Shown here piece by piece: positions 26,537 to 34,922 of a stretch of 64,000 nucleotides of DNA. The stretch is from NCBI GenBank assembly GCA_938048455.1, contig CALIUY010000012.1, positions 218,538 to 282,537 on the forward strand, in the 5' to 3' direction. The notes beneath the pieces are model-generated. The model searched no databases. It was not told the DNA's origin and saw nothing but the letters and a program-made list of their open reading frames with translations. How positions within the stretch are numbered: position 1 is the first letter of the stretch; every line of letters starts with the position of its first letter. Source of the DNA: an uncultured Desulfobacterales bacterium. Lineage in GTDB: Bacteria; Desulfobacterota; Desulfobacteria; Desulfobacterales; SpSt-501. The translations under genes and the position numbers were made by a program.

Positions 26537-27835
26537 TCAGCGGTGGCCCCGGCCGAGGCCGCAGCCGCAGCAGAGGCTTGTCCCGGCCGCGGCGGTCGAG
26601 GTGTTTTCCCGGCCGGAGAGCAGCGCCCGGTAGACCGCCAGCGCCCCCGCGGCCGTCCGTTCCCAGCCGTAGGCCGCGATGGAGCGGCGGAGCGACTCCG
26701 CCATGAACGGCGAGTGCAGGTGGGTATCGAGGAGATCGGCGATCGCCCGGGCGAGGTCGGCGGGGGCGAAGCCGGAGGCAAGCCGGCCCCGTTTGCCGTC
26801 GCGGAGGAGAAACTCCGCGGCCCCGACCGGGGTGGCGGCGACCGGCGTGCCGCAGGCGAGCGCCTCGAGGACCACGAGGCCGAAGCTCTCGTAGGAGGAG
26901 GGCAAGGCCAGGAGATCGGCCGCGCTGTAAAAGAGGGGAAGCGCCTCCGGCGTGACCCGGCCGCAGAAGGTGACCCGGTTTTCGAGACCGCGGGCCCGCA
27001 TGTGGGCGGCGAGCAGGCGCAGCCGCGGGTCGTCTGCACCGTCGCCGCCCACGACGAGAAGGCGGAGTCGCGCGCGCCCCCGCAGATGGGCGAGGGCGGA
27101 CATCAGACGCTTCAAGCCCTTTTCCGGGACGACCCTTCCCACGTAGAGCACGACTTCGGAAGCTTGCGGAATGCCGAGCCGCCGTCTCGCCTCCCGCCGG
27201 GGGATCGGCCGGAAGCCCTCGAAGTCGACGCCCCAGGGGACGACGGCCGTGCGGTCGGACGCCGTGGGGCAGAACCGCAGCAAGATCTCTTTTTCGCGCG
27301 GCGAAGGCACGATCAGCCCGTCGCAGGCGGCGGCGAGACGGCGCTCGGTCGCGAGGCGGACGGAGTGCTCCTGCCCGCCTGCCCGGAAGCGCCGTTTGCC
27401 GGCGGCGAGCGTGTGCAAGGTCAGGACATGCGGGACGCCCCAGGCGCGGCAGGCGAGCTCGGCCGTGCGTCCCGAGGCCCAGTAGTGGCTGTGGACGAGG
27501 TCGTAGCGGGCTGCCGCCCGCCGGCGAAGGCGCTCGATGGTTCCCAGGATCTCCTCCGCCTGGCGATAAAGGTCGAGGGCGGAGCTGGAAATCCCGGCGG
27601 CCACGGGGAAGAGGCGGACGTTCGGCGCCAGGGGGAGCGGTTCCTCCCCATGGGCATCCCCGGGCGGGGGAGCGAAGAGATCCACGCGATGACCGGCTCG
27701 ACCCAGTTCGCGGGCGAGCGCGCGCAGGCAGACGCTCAGCCCCCCGGTGCGGCTCGCCCCGAGGGGACCGAGTGGGCCGGAGTGAAGCGAGATCATCGCG
27801 ATCGAAAGGGCGGCGGAGGGCGCGGGCGGATTCAT
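26537..27835 (-). CDS. GT4 glycosyltransferase, MshA-like
   Basis: This 432-residue GT-B enzyme has an N-terminal domain with IAMISLHSGPLGPLG and a GG loop at residues 31-32, YDLVHSHYW (111-119), and TLHTLAAGKRRF (139-150), then a C-terminal domain with VVPWGVDFEGFRP, YVGRVVPEKGL and the E-x7-E motif at Glu316/Glu324. The N-terminal pattern and HSHYW with HTLAA are shared with MshA, the GlcNAc transferase that starts mycothiol synthesis, and with sucrose-phosphate-synthase-like GT4 enzymes. The last 25 residues include CCGC, which is unusual. It lies between the acyltransferase and deacetylase genes. Confidence 0.85.
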   Translation of the reverse strand: MNPPAPSAALSIAMISLHSGPLGPLGASRTGGLSVCLRALARELGRAGHRVDLFAPPPGDAHGEEPLPLAPNVRLFPVAAGISSSALDLYRQAEEILGTIERLRRRAAARYDLVHSHYWASGRTAELACRAWGVPHVLTLHTLAAGKRRFRAGGQEHSVRLATERRLAAACDGLIVPSPREKEILLRFCPTASDRTAVVPWGVDFEGFRPIPRREARRRLGIPQASEVVLYVGRVVPEKGLKRLMSALAHLRGRARLRLLVVGGDGADDPRLRLLAAHMRARGLENRVTFCGRVTPEALPLFYSAADLLALPSSYESFGLVVLEALACGTPVAATPVGAAEFLLRDGKRGRLASGFAPADLARAIADLLDTHLHSPFMAESLRRSIAAYGWERTAAGALAVYRALLSGRENTSTAAAGTSLCCGCGLGRGHR

Positions 27836-27838
27836 GTC

Positions 27839-28795
27839 TCAGGCTCCGAGTTCGATGCGGCAACCGAAAAGAGGCACAGGCTTCCCGCCCAGCCGGCGTT
27901 TGTAGGGTTCCTTTCCCTGGAGAAAATCGTAGCGGGAAAGCCCACGGGCGAGGGCATCGCGGATGCTCAGGATCTTGCACGCCATTCCCACGCCCAAGGG
28001 GGAGAACGCCGTATCGTAGGCGCTGTTGTAGAGGTAGCGGGTCCCGCGATAGTCAAAGCAGAATACCGCGGCGGCCGGAGTCCCGTCAACGCGGACCAGC
28101 CCCAGCCGGAACTCCGGCAGCCGCAGCGCGAGCAGCCGAAAGAACGTTTGGGTCTTCTCCGTAAGGAAGGCCGCCTTCTCCGGGCGACCGCGGCGGAAGA
28201 GCCGGAAGAAAATCTCGACGGCGGCCGCGGCTTCTTCTTTCCCCGCGTGCAGTTCGAAGGGGGCGAAGCCGCGTTCTTCCAAGCGCCGGAGCTTGCGGCG
28301 CACCTCGTGGCGCTCTTTGGGGGAGAGCCGCGCGAGGTAGTCCTCCCAGCGGGCGGGGAGGTCCATGGCGAAGAGCAGGGCGCGCTCGCGGATTTCCACT
28401 TCGAGGCCCGCCTCTTGGGCCGCGGGGACAAGCGCGGTGAGCACCGCGGCGTCGGGCCGCAGCGCGAAGAGATCGAGGCCCCCGATCCCCTCGGCCGCCA
28501 GCGTTTCGAGAACGGACCGGGCGAAGAGCCGCTCGCGACCGGGTGCGGGCAGCAGGTCGAGGTGGTCGCATACCTCCGGGTCGCCGGCCAGAAGGCCCCG
28601 CCCCCCTTCGATCCGCAGGGCCGCGGCACCGAGAAGCTCCTTGCCGGCGTAGAAGGAGCGCACCCAGAAATCCTCTTTCGGGGAAAAGACATCGCGCCAG
28701 CTCGCCATCCATGCCGGAAGCGTGAACGGGCAGGGAAAGGGGAGGGGAAGTCGGGAGAGCCCCTCCAGGCTTTCGGCGCGGGCGCGGAGGATCAC
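27839..28795 (-). CDS. GNAT/FemAB-type acyltransferase (CelD/BcsL domain)
   Basis: This 318-residue protein carries an acetyltransferase domain of the CelD/BcsL (Acetyltransf_6) type: RLSPKERHEVRRKLRRLEE near residue 155, AAVFCFDYRGTRYLYNSAYD near 250, then SPLGVGMACKILSIRDAL and RYDFLQGKEPYKRRLGG, the usual family ending. The fold is two GNAT domains, as in FemABX aminoacyltransferases. The GTG start at 28795 overlaps the upstream TGA (GTGA), so translation is coupled. In this operon it could acylate an amino sugar, a step analogous to MshD, but the substrate is inference. Confidence 0.8.
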   Translation of the reverse strand: MILRARAESLEGLSRLPLPFPCPFTLPAWMASWRDVFSPKEDFWVRSFYAGKELLGAAALRIEGGRGLLAGDPEVCDHLDLLPAPGRERLFARSVLETLAAEGIGGLDLFALRPDAAVLTALVPAAQEAGLEVEIRERALLFAMDLPARWEDYLARLSPKERHEVRRKLRRLEERGFAPFELHAGKEEAAAAVEIFFRLFRRGRPEKAAFLTEKTQTFFRLLALRLPEFRLGLVRVDGTPAAAVFCFDYRGTRYLYNSAYDTAFSPLGVGMACKILSIRDALARGLSRYDFLQGKEPYKRRLGGKPVPLFGCRIELGA

Positions 28796-30048
28796 CGGCC
28801 TTCTCCCTCGGCGGGGCGCCACCGCGGCCCCTGCGGGGTGTCTTCGACCACGATGCCCTGGAGGCCGAGCAGTTCCCGCAGGAGATCGGCTTCGGCCCAC
28901 CGGCGGTTGCGGCGCATCTCCTCGCGCAACGCGAGCGTCCGCTCCACCAGCGCTGCGATCGCCCCCGGCCGGGTCCGGGGGCAGGCGCTGCAGGCGGCCC
29001 CGAGAAGGGCGATCCATTCCCGCAGAAGCTCACGGCCCTGAGCGAGCGTCTCGGGGTTTTCGATGTCCTGGAAGGCGGACCAGAGCAAGGCGTCGAGCTC
29101 CAGCACCGCCGCCGCCATGGCTCCGGGGTCGGTGGCGTCCTGCCCTCTCTGGAAGGAGGCGGCAAGGCCGTGCACGCGGGACCAGAACGGCTCCGCCGCG
29201 GCTTGCCGTCCTGCGGGGGGCCGCGGGGGCGAGGGGGCGTCGGTCCGCTCTGCACCGGCCTTATCTCCCAGAGCGGTCAGCGGGACCCGCGCCCCCCTTT
29301 CCATACGGAGCTCGGTGCCCCTGCGCCGCAGCGTGATCCCTCCGGTACCCCGGACGCGGGCCTCGCCGGCGGCGAGATCGAGGATACAGGCCGTGTGCTC
29401 ATCCAGACCCAGCACGGCGCAAGAGGCCGGGAGCATTTCCTCGAGGACGCGGAAGCGAGGCTCGCCCATGAAACAGAAGCGCGTGTCGTGGGTTCCGCCC
29501 TCGGCGTTGTTCCAGTGCGGCACGACGACAAGCGGAAGATCGAAGCGGCCGAGGAGATCCAGGCCCGGCTCCCAGCGCAGGTCCTCCCCGACCTTGTAGA
29601 TCTCGTAGACGGGAAGCGTGAAGCGGCCCACGGTGAGGGCCGCCGCGCTCGCCGCGACGAGACAGGCGCCGGCCGCGATCCGGCGGGCGAGAATGTCGGC
29701 AACGGGAGTTTCGCGCCAGTGGCGCAGGGCATAGGTCGGGCTTCCGGGACCGATCAGAATGTAGTCGGCCCCGCGCAGCACGGCGAGCGCCTGCTCCCCT
29801 TCGGGGGAAGAAGGAAAAGCGCGCCTCTTCCAGGAGACGGTCGTGAGCTCGCAGCCGACCCGGCGGCGGAAGTACTGCCGCGCGCGGTCGGCGATCTGGT
29901 CGGCGTTCAGCTGGAAGCCGGCCGGTGTGTCGAGGAACACCGCTTTGGCTTGAGGGCCCAGGCGGGAAAGCCTCTCCTTGTGCACCTCCACCATGGTGGC
30001 GGTGAGCTCCCCCGAGCCCATAAGCACGATCGATCCCGCGGCCGGCAT
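28792..30048 (-). CDS. S51-like (class I GAT fold) domain fused to CysRS C-terminal domain
   Basis: This 418-residue protein has two parts. Residues 1-250 look like the peptidase S51/cyanophycinase-like class I amidotransferase fold: IVLMGSGELTATMV at the start, a candidate nucleophile Ser134 in VAASAAALTV, and VVPHWNNAEGG near 175. After a Pro-rich linker (about 262-286), residues 290-418 are helical and end in WAEADLLRELLGLQGIVVED and TPQGPRWR, the signature end of cysteinyl-tRNA synthetase. The catalytic ATP-binding HIGH/KMSKS domain of CysRS is absent. It is the first gene of the operon; AGGAATCGAGG precedes the ATG. The function is unknown; a cysteine- or tRNA-related role is inference. 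Confidence 0.75.
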   Translation of the reverse strand: MPAAGSIVLMGSGELTATMVEVHKERLSRLGPQAKAVFLDTPAGFQLNADQIADRARQYFRRRVGCELTTVSWKRRAFPSSPEGEQALAVLRGADYILIGPGSPTYALRHWRETPVADILARRIAAGACLVAASAAALTVGRFTLPVYEIYKVGEDLRWEPGLDLLGRFDLPLVVVPHWNNAEGGTHDTRFCFMGEPRFRVLEEMLPASCAVLGLDEHTACILDLAAGEARVRGTGGITLRRRGTELRMERGARVPLTALGDKAGAERTDAPSPPRPPAGRQAAAEPFWSRVHGLAASFQRGQDATDPGAMAAAVLELDALLWSAFQDIENPETLAQGRELLREWIALLGAACSACPRTRPGAIAALVERTLALREEMRRNRRWAEADLLRELLGLQGIVVEDTPQGPRWRPAEGEGR

Positions 30049-30152
30049 CCTCGATTCCTGTTTTCCGGGAAAAAGGGTTACGACCGGCGGATGATAACCT
30101 GCGGCCGGCCGAAGTCAATTCCGCACTCGGCGGCGATCCGCGGCGGTTTGCC

Positions 30153-30182
30153 TTGACACTTCGCTTCTTCGCCGTCTAATAT
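30153..30182 (+). promoter_or_regulatory. Sigma-70 promoter for the TAXI TRAP operon
   Basis: Consensus TTGACA (30153-30158) and TAATAT (30177-30182) are 18 bases apart, 82 bases before the ATG of the solute receptor gene. This is among the best sigma-70 matches in the window. Confidence 0.65.
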
Positions 30183-30264
30183 GACTTTTCCTCAAATGCG
30201 TCACCCAGCGGTCCGAGGGCTACTCGGACCTCCGCCAACCCAACCCCCAAAAAGGAGGTGCTTC

Positions 30265-31212
30265 ATGTCGCGACGGTTTGCAATCGGTCTTCTGGTTCTG
30301 GCGCTGGTCGGAACGGTGGCGGCGGCGCAGGCCGCCGAAAAACTGGTTCTGGCGACCGGCGGAACGGCGGGCACCTACTATCCCTTCGGCGGCGCGATGG
30401 CCAAGATCTGGAGCGCGAAGATCAAGGACATGAGCGTGACCGCGCAAACCAGCGGCGCTTCGGCGGAGAACGTGCGGCTGATCAACAAAAAGGAGGTGGA
30501 GCTCGCGCTGGTCCAGAGCGACACGCTCGATTTCGCCTTCAACGCCAAAGAGGCTTTCAAGGAACCCCTCAAGGGCATGAGTGCGATCGCCGTGCTCTAC
30601 CCCGAGATCATCCAGGTCGTCGTCCGCGCCGACAGCCCGATCAAGAGCTTCGCCGACCTCAAGGGGAAAAAGGTGGGCGTGGGGGCCCCGGGCAGCGGCA
30701 CCGAGGCGAACTTCCGGCAGCTCATGGACATCTACGGTCTCAAGAAGGAGGACGTGAACCCGCAGTACCTCTCCTTCGCCGAGAGCGCGGACGCCTTCAA
30801 GGACAAACACATCGACGCCTTCATCGTGACGGCGGGCATCCCCAATGCCGGCATCATGGACGTTTCCACGCAGCATGCGATCCGCATCCTCGACATCAAG
30901 GGGCCCGAAGCCGAAAAACTCGTCGCCAAATATCCTTTCCTCGCTCCGGCGAAGGTCCCGTCCGGCACCTATAAGGGTCAGGACGCCGAGGTGAACACGG
31001 TGGCGGTCAATGCGGTGTTGATCGCCGGCAATCAGCTGAAAGAAGACGTCGTCTACAACCTGACCAAGGCGCTTTTCGAAAATCAGGTCGAACTGGCCGC
31101 GGCGCATGCCAAGGGCAAGGAGCTTGACCTGAACAAGGCGGTCAAGGGCGTTTCGATCCCCTTCCACCCCGGGGCCGTGAAATACTACAAGGAAAAGGGC
31201 GCGATGAAGTAG
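30265..31212 (+). CDS. TRAP transporter solute receptor, TAXI family
   Basis: This 315-residue periplasmic binding protein has a signal peptide (to about residue 26, ending QAAEK) and the TAXI opening LVLATGGTAGTYYPFGGAMA. Later family motifs are VGAPGSGTEANFRQLMD, DAFIVTAGIPNAGIMD and NTVAVNAVLI. TAXI receptors deliver carboxylates such as glutamate or 2-oxo-dicarboxylates to fused DctQM permeases; the ligand here is unknown. The ATG at 30265 follows AAAGGAGGTG, one of the strongest ribosome-binding sites in the window. The permease and DUF1850 gene follow. Confidence 0.93.
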   Translation: MSRRFAIGLLVLALVGTVAAAQAAEKLVLATGGTAGTYYPFGGAMAKIWSAKIKDMSVTAQTSGASAENVRLINKKEVELALVQSDTLDFAFNAKEAFKEPLKGMSAIAVLYPEIIQVVVRADSPIKSFADLKGKKVGVGAPGSGTEANFRQLMDIYGLKKEDVNPQYLSFAESADAFKDKHIDAFIVTAGIPNAGIMDVSTQHAIRILDIKGPEAEKLVAKYPFLAPAKVPSGTYKGQDAEVNTVAVNAVLIAGNQLKEDVVYNLTKALFENQVELAAAHAKGKELDLNKAVKGVSIPFHPGAVKYYKEKGAMK

Positions 31213-31355
31213 CCCGCGCCGTCACCGGCAAAACCGAAGAAAAGGGCCGAAGCGGGCATGAGCCGATTTCCTTGCGAAAGCCGCCCCTTCGGCCTTTTCT
31301 TTCCGGTTTCGTCGCCGGTGCCGTGAGGCTTTCCCGCGGGGAAGGGCGCGGCGCA

Positions 31356-31853
31356 TTGAAACGGATTTTTCCGCTTGCCGCGGCCATGGCGGCCGCCTTC
31401 CTCTCCGCCTGCGCCGCAGGAGGGGTTCTCGAGGTCGTTCGGGAACCGGAAGGGGTGCGGGTCTTCTGCCGCACGCTGCCGACCGGCGAGGAAGTGGTTC
31501 TCGCCTACGTGCACTCGGTGAACCGCAGGCCCGTCTATGACACGCTGCGGATCGAAGAGGGGGAACTGGTGATCGTGAAGTCCCGCTTCGACGCCTTCGG
31601 CGCGGGCATGCCGGACGGATCGACGGACGAAGGCACGCTCCGGGTGCTCGAAGGCGGGATTCTCGAATGGACGGTCAATCGGCCGGTCGGCGAAGTCACC
31701 CTGCGGGTGGGGCGGATGGCCGACCACCGGCTCCTCTTCCGGGAAGAAGTGGTTTTCCTGGATCGCCTGGCCCCTCCCGGAGCGGCACTGACCTTGCGTC
31801 CCGGGAAGGCGGAGATTTCCGATTTGCTCTGGAAAGGCAGGTGCTCCCCGTGA
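31356..31853 (+). CDS. DUF1850 lipoprotein-like TRAP accessory protein
   Basis: DUF1850 proteins are small companions of TAXI-type TRAP transporters. YVHSVNRRPVYDTLRIEEGEL and FDAFGAGMPDG are the family motifs. A TTG start at 31356 is proposed because it places a signal sequence (IFPLAAAMAAAFLSAC) at the N-terminus with a possible lipobox LSAC; GTG at 31323 and TTG at 31272 are alternatives, none with a strong RBS. That gives 165 residues. Its stop overlaps the permease start (GTGA). Role unknown; association with uptake is established by recurrent gene order. Confidence 0.8.
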   Translation: MKRIFPLAAAMAAAFLSACAAGGVLEVVREPEGVRVFCRTLPTGEEVVLAYVHSVNRRPVYDTLRIEEGELVIVKSRFDAFGAGMPDGSTDEGTLRVLEGGILEWTVNRPVGEVTLRVGRMADHRLLFREEVVFLDRLAPPGAALTLRPGKAEISDLLWKGRCSP

Positions 31854-33862
31854 GTGCGAAAGAGAAAGAGCAGGACCCGAAGGCGGTCCCGGCCGCCGGG
31901 ACGGCGCCCGAGGCGGAGGAAGTCGTTTCCCAAGAGGAGATCGAGCGCATCCTGAAAAAGGTCGACCGCGAGTCGGCCGTGCGCGATCTCTCCGGTTTTT
32001 CGAAGTGGCTCGTTTATGGAATTGCCGTCTGCTGGTCGATCTTTCAAATTTACACCGCCGCCTTCGGCCTGCTCCCGGCGCAGCTGCAGCGCTCGGTCCA
32101 CCTCGCCTTCGCGCTGACCCTGACCTATCTCCTCTATCCGGCCCGCCGGGAGGGAGGAGACGGTCGCCTGCGCTGGCACCACTGGGCGCTCACGGCGCTC
32201 GCCTGCTACATCGGTCTCTATATGGCCTTGAACTACATGCGGATCATGATGGCCGGCGGGGACTATACGCGTCTGGATTATACTGCCGGGGTTCTCGGCG
32301 TGCTCCTGACGCTCGAGGCCGCGCGGCGGGTGGTGGGGTTGCCGATCGTCTGCCTCGCCTCCTTCTTCATCCTCTACACCTACTTCGGCAATTACTTCCC
32401 GGGCTTTCTCGCCCACCGCGGCTACTCGATCGAACGCATCGCCTCGCACATGTACCTCACCACCGAGGGGATCATCGGCATCCCGCTCGGAGTCTCGGCG
32501 ACCTTCATCTTTCTTTTCATCCTTTTCGGAGCGTTCGCCGAAAAGTCCGGCCTGGGCCAGCTGTTCATCGACATCGCCAATGCCGTGGCGGGCTGGGCCT
32601 CGGGCGGCCCGGCGAAGATGGCGATCGTGACCAGCGCCCTCGAGGGTACGGTTTCGGGCAGCTCGGTGGCCAACACGGTGCAGTCGGGCAGCCTCACGAT
32701 CCCGATGATGAAACGCCTCGGCTACCGCCCCGAGTTCGCCGCCGCCGTCGAAGCCTCCTCCTCGACCGGGGGCCAGATCATGCCGCCCATCATGGGGGCG
32801 GCGGCCTTCATCATGGCCGAGTTCCTGAACATCCCCTACATCCAGATCGCCAAGGCGGCCGCGATCCCCGCCTGCCTTTACTTTTTCGGCGTCTTCATGG
32901 AAGTTCATTTCGAGGCCAAGCGCTGCAACCTGCGGGGATTGAACCGCGACGAGTTGCCCCGTTTCTGGCAAGTCGTGAAGGATCGCGGGCATCTCATCGC
33001 GCCGCTCTTCGTCATCATCTACTTTCTCACCTCGGGCTTCACGCCCATCTACGCCGCCCTGCTGGGTCTGATCACCGCCGTGATCGCGGGCCTGATCAAG
33101 AAGGCGACCCGGATGAGCCCCCAGGACATCGTCGATGTGCTCGCCGCGGGAGCCCGCGGCGCGATCGGGGTGGCGCTTGCCTGCGCTTCGGCCGGCATCA
33201 TCATCGGCGCGGTCACCCTGACCGGGATCGGCCTCAAGCTCGGCAACGGCCTGGTCGAGCTGGCCGGCGGAAGCCTCCCCCTCACGCTCGTCTTCACCAT
33301 GATCACCTCGATCATCCTCGGGATGGGTGTGCCGACGACGGCGAACTACATCATCACCTCGACCATCGCCGCCCCGGCCCTCACCCAGCTCGGCGTGCAT
33401 CCGCTCGCCGCGCACATGTTCGTGTTCTACTTCGGGATCGTGGCCGACATCACCCCGCCGGTCGCGCTTGCGGCCTACGCGGGCTCCGGTATCGCCAAAT
33501 CCAATCCCTTCAGAACCGGCGTCACCTCGACCAAACTCGCGATCGGGGCCTTTATCACCCCGTACATTTTCGTTTACAACAACGCGATGCTCTGGGTGGA
33601 CACGACCTGGTACGAGATGATCCACACGCTGCTTACCGCCTGCGGGGGGATGACGGCGATCGGCGCCTCCATGATCGGCTTTTTCTGGGCGCCGATGAAC
33701 TGGGCGGAGCGGGTTCTCTTTTTCGCGGGGGGGCTCACCCTGATCCACCCCGATGTCCGCACCGACGTGCTCGGCCTCGTCGTGCTGGCCGTGCTGTTGG
33801 TCTATCAGCGCTACAAGAAGCGCAAGGGGATCGTCAGCCGCGCGACCGTCTCCGATGCCTGA
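31850..33862 (+). CDS. TRAP transporter fused permease (DctQM type)
   Basis: This 670-residue membrane protein joins the small (DctQ-like, four segments in about residues 45-160) and large (DctM-like, about 170-640) permease subunits, as is usual in TAXI systems. DctM motifs include GTVSGSSVANTVQSGSLTIP, SSSTGGQIMPPIMGAAAFIM, and VPTTANYIITSTIAAPAL, plus DITPPVALAAYAGSGIA. It drives sodium-coupled uptake of the ligand captured by the upstream receptor. The GTG start overlaps the DUF1850 stop. The N-terminal 40 residues are an acidic cytoplasmic extension. Confidence 0.93.
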   Translation: MSAKEKEQDPKAVPAAGTAPEAEEVVSQEEIERILKKVDRESAVRDLSGFSKWLVYGIAVCWSIFQIYTAAFGLLPAQLQRSVHLAFALTLTYLLYPARREGGDGRLRWHHWALTALACYIGLYMALNYMRIMMAGGDYTRLDYTAGVLGVLLTLEAARRVVGLPIVCLASFFILYTYFGNYFPGFLAHRGYSIERIASHMYLTTEGIIGIPLGVSATFIFLFILFGAFAEKSGLGQLFIDIANAVAGWASGGPAKMAIVTSALEGTVSGSSVANTVQSGSLTIPMMKRLGYRPEFAAAVEASSSTGGQIMPPIMGAAAFIMAEFLNIPYIQIAKAAAIPACLYFFGVFMEVHFEAKRCNLRGLNRDELPRFWQVVKDRGHLIAPLFVIIYFLTSGFTPIYAALLGLITAVIAGLIKKATRMSPQDIVDVLAAGARGAIGVALACASAGIIIGAVTLTGIGLKLGNGLVELAGGSLPLTLVFTMITSIILGMGVPTTANYIITSTIAAPALTQLGVHPLAAHMFVFYFGIVADITPPVALAAYAGSGIAKSNPFRTGVTSTKLAIGAFITPYIFVYNNAMLWVDTTWYEMIHTLLTACGGMTAIGASMIGFFWAPMNWAERVLFFAGGLTLIHPDVRTDVLGLVVLAVLLVYQRYKKRKGIVSRATVSDA

Positions 33863-33898
33863 AGAACAGACGCGGCGGGAAGCCGGGGACCGGTGGGC

Positions 33899-34822
33899 TC
33901 AGGCGGCGGGTTGTCCTTCGGTGCGGTTGCGGCCCTTCTCTTTGGCGAGATAGAGCGCGCGGTCGGCGCGCTCGATCAGCCCGGAAAGGGCCTCCTCGGG
34001 AGATCGTTCGCCGATCGGCTCGAGATGGAAGCCGAGCGAAACCGAGAGCACGAGGGTGACCGTGTCGAAGCTCACCGGGCAGGCCTCGACGCGAAGGCGC
34101 AGCCGTTCGCAGTAGGAATAGAGATCTTCGGCGCTGATTCCGCCGCGCGGCAGCAGGATGAACTCGTCCCCCCCGTAGCGGCCGAGCAGGTCTTCCGAGC
34201 GCTTGCTCTGCGCGAGAATTCCCGCGAATTTCGTCAGGACGAAATCCCCCCAAAGGTGGCCGTAGCGGTCGTTCACCGCTTTGAAGCGGTCGAGGTCGGC
34301 GAGGACGACGCCGAGCGGTTGGCCGTGGCGCTGGGCCCAGGCCGCCTCCATTGCGGCGAGTCGCAGGAAGTGGGCGCGGTTGAAGACCCCGGTCAGGCTG
34401 TCGAAGGTGGCGGAGTGGACGAGGCTTTCCTCCATGCGGATTTCGGCTTCGGTTTTGAACTCGAGCCGCATCATGGAAAGCCCGATCTGCAGGGCGACCC
34501 CCGGCGTCAGCACGGCCCGGGCGATGCGGCAGCCGTCGACGAAGGTACCGTTCGTCGAGCCCTTGTCCTCGATCACGATCTGCTCGCCGAGCCATTCGAG
34601 CGTACAGTGGATGCGCGAGACGCGGTTGTCGTTGACGACGAGATCGGCCTTCGGGGAGCGGCCGATCGTCGTGAGGCCGCAGTTCAGGCGGAAACGCCGC
34701 CCGCTGTGGGGTCCGGAAAAGATCGTGAGGTGGGGGTGATAGGAGCCGGCCGTCGAGGGGGTTTCGCCCTCGATCACGATGGTCTGGCCGAGATTAGCGG
34801 ACTCAACCGGCTGCATAGGCAA
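33899..34822 (-). CDS. FHA domain diguanylate cyclase
   Basis: This 307-residue cytoplasmic protein has an FHA phosphothreonine-binding domain (about 30-115: TTIGRSPKADLVVNDNRVSRIHC, GSTNGTFVDG) and a GGDEF domain (about 135-300). The active-site RYGGDEF is intact, and RSED lies exactly five residues before it, a canonical RxxD product-inhibition site. It should make c-di-GMP, with output coupled to a Thr kinase or phosphoprotein partner. A TTG start at 34822 is preferred because GGGGAG lies 7 bases upstream; the ATG two codons on would be 13 bases away. Confidence 0.9.
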   Translation of the reverse strand: MPMQPVESANLGQTIVIEGETPSTAGSYHPHLTIFSGPHSGRRFRLNCGLTTIGRSPKADLVVNDNRVSRIHCTLEWLGEQIVIEDKGSTNGTFVDGCRIARAVLTPGVALQIGLSMMRLEFKTEAEIRMEESLVHSATFDSLTGVFNRAHFLRLAAMEAAWAQRHGQPLGVVLADLDRFKAVNDRYGHLWGDFVLTKFAGILAQSKRSEDLLGRYGGDEFILLPRGGISAEDLYSYCERLRLRVEACPVSFDTVTLVLSVSLGFHLEPIGERSPEEALSGLIERADRALYLAKEKGRNRTEGQPAA

Positions 34823-34823
34823 G

Positions 34824-34835
34824 GGGGAGCTCCCC
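34824..34835 (-). promoter_or_regulatory. Shine-Dalgarno inside a 12-base palindrome
   Basis: The ribosome-binding site of the diguanylate cyclase (GGGGAG on the minus strand, 34830-34835) lies inside the perfect palindrome GGGGAGCTCCCC. The RNA can fold into a 4-bp GC hairpin that would mask the site, a possible brake on translation. Confidence 0.4.
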
Positions 34836-34922
34836 GACAGGTTCCACCGTATCGTCGCGGCTTCAAAGCACAGTATCGGGCGATCCGGTGGAAACCTTTA
34901 GCCGGAAAGCGGCAAGGCGGCT

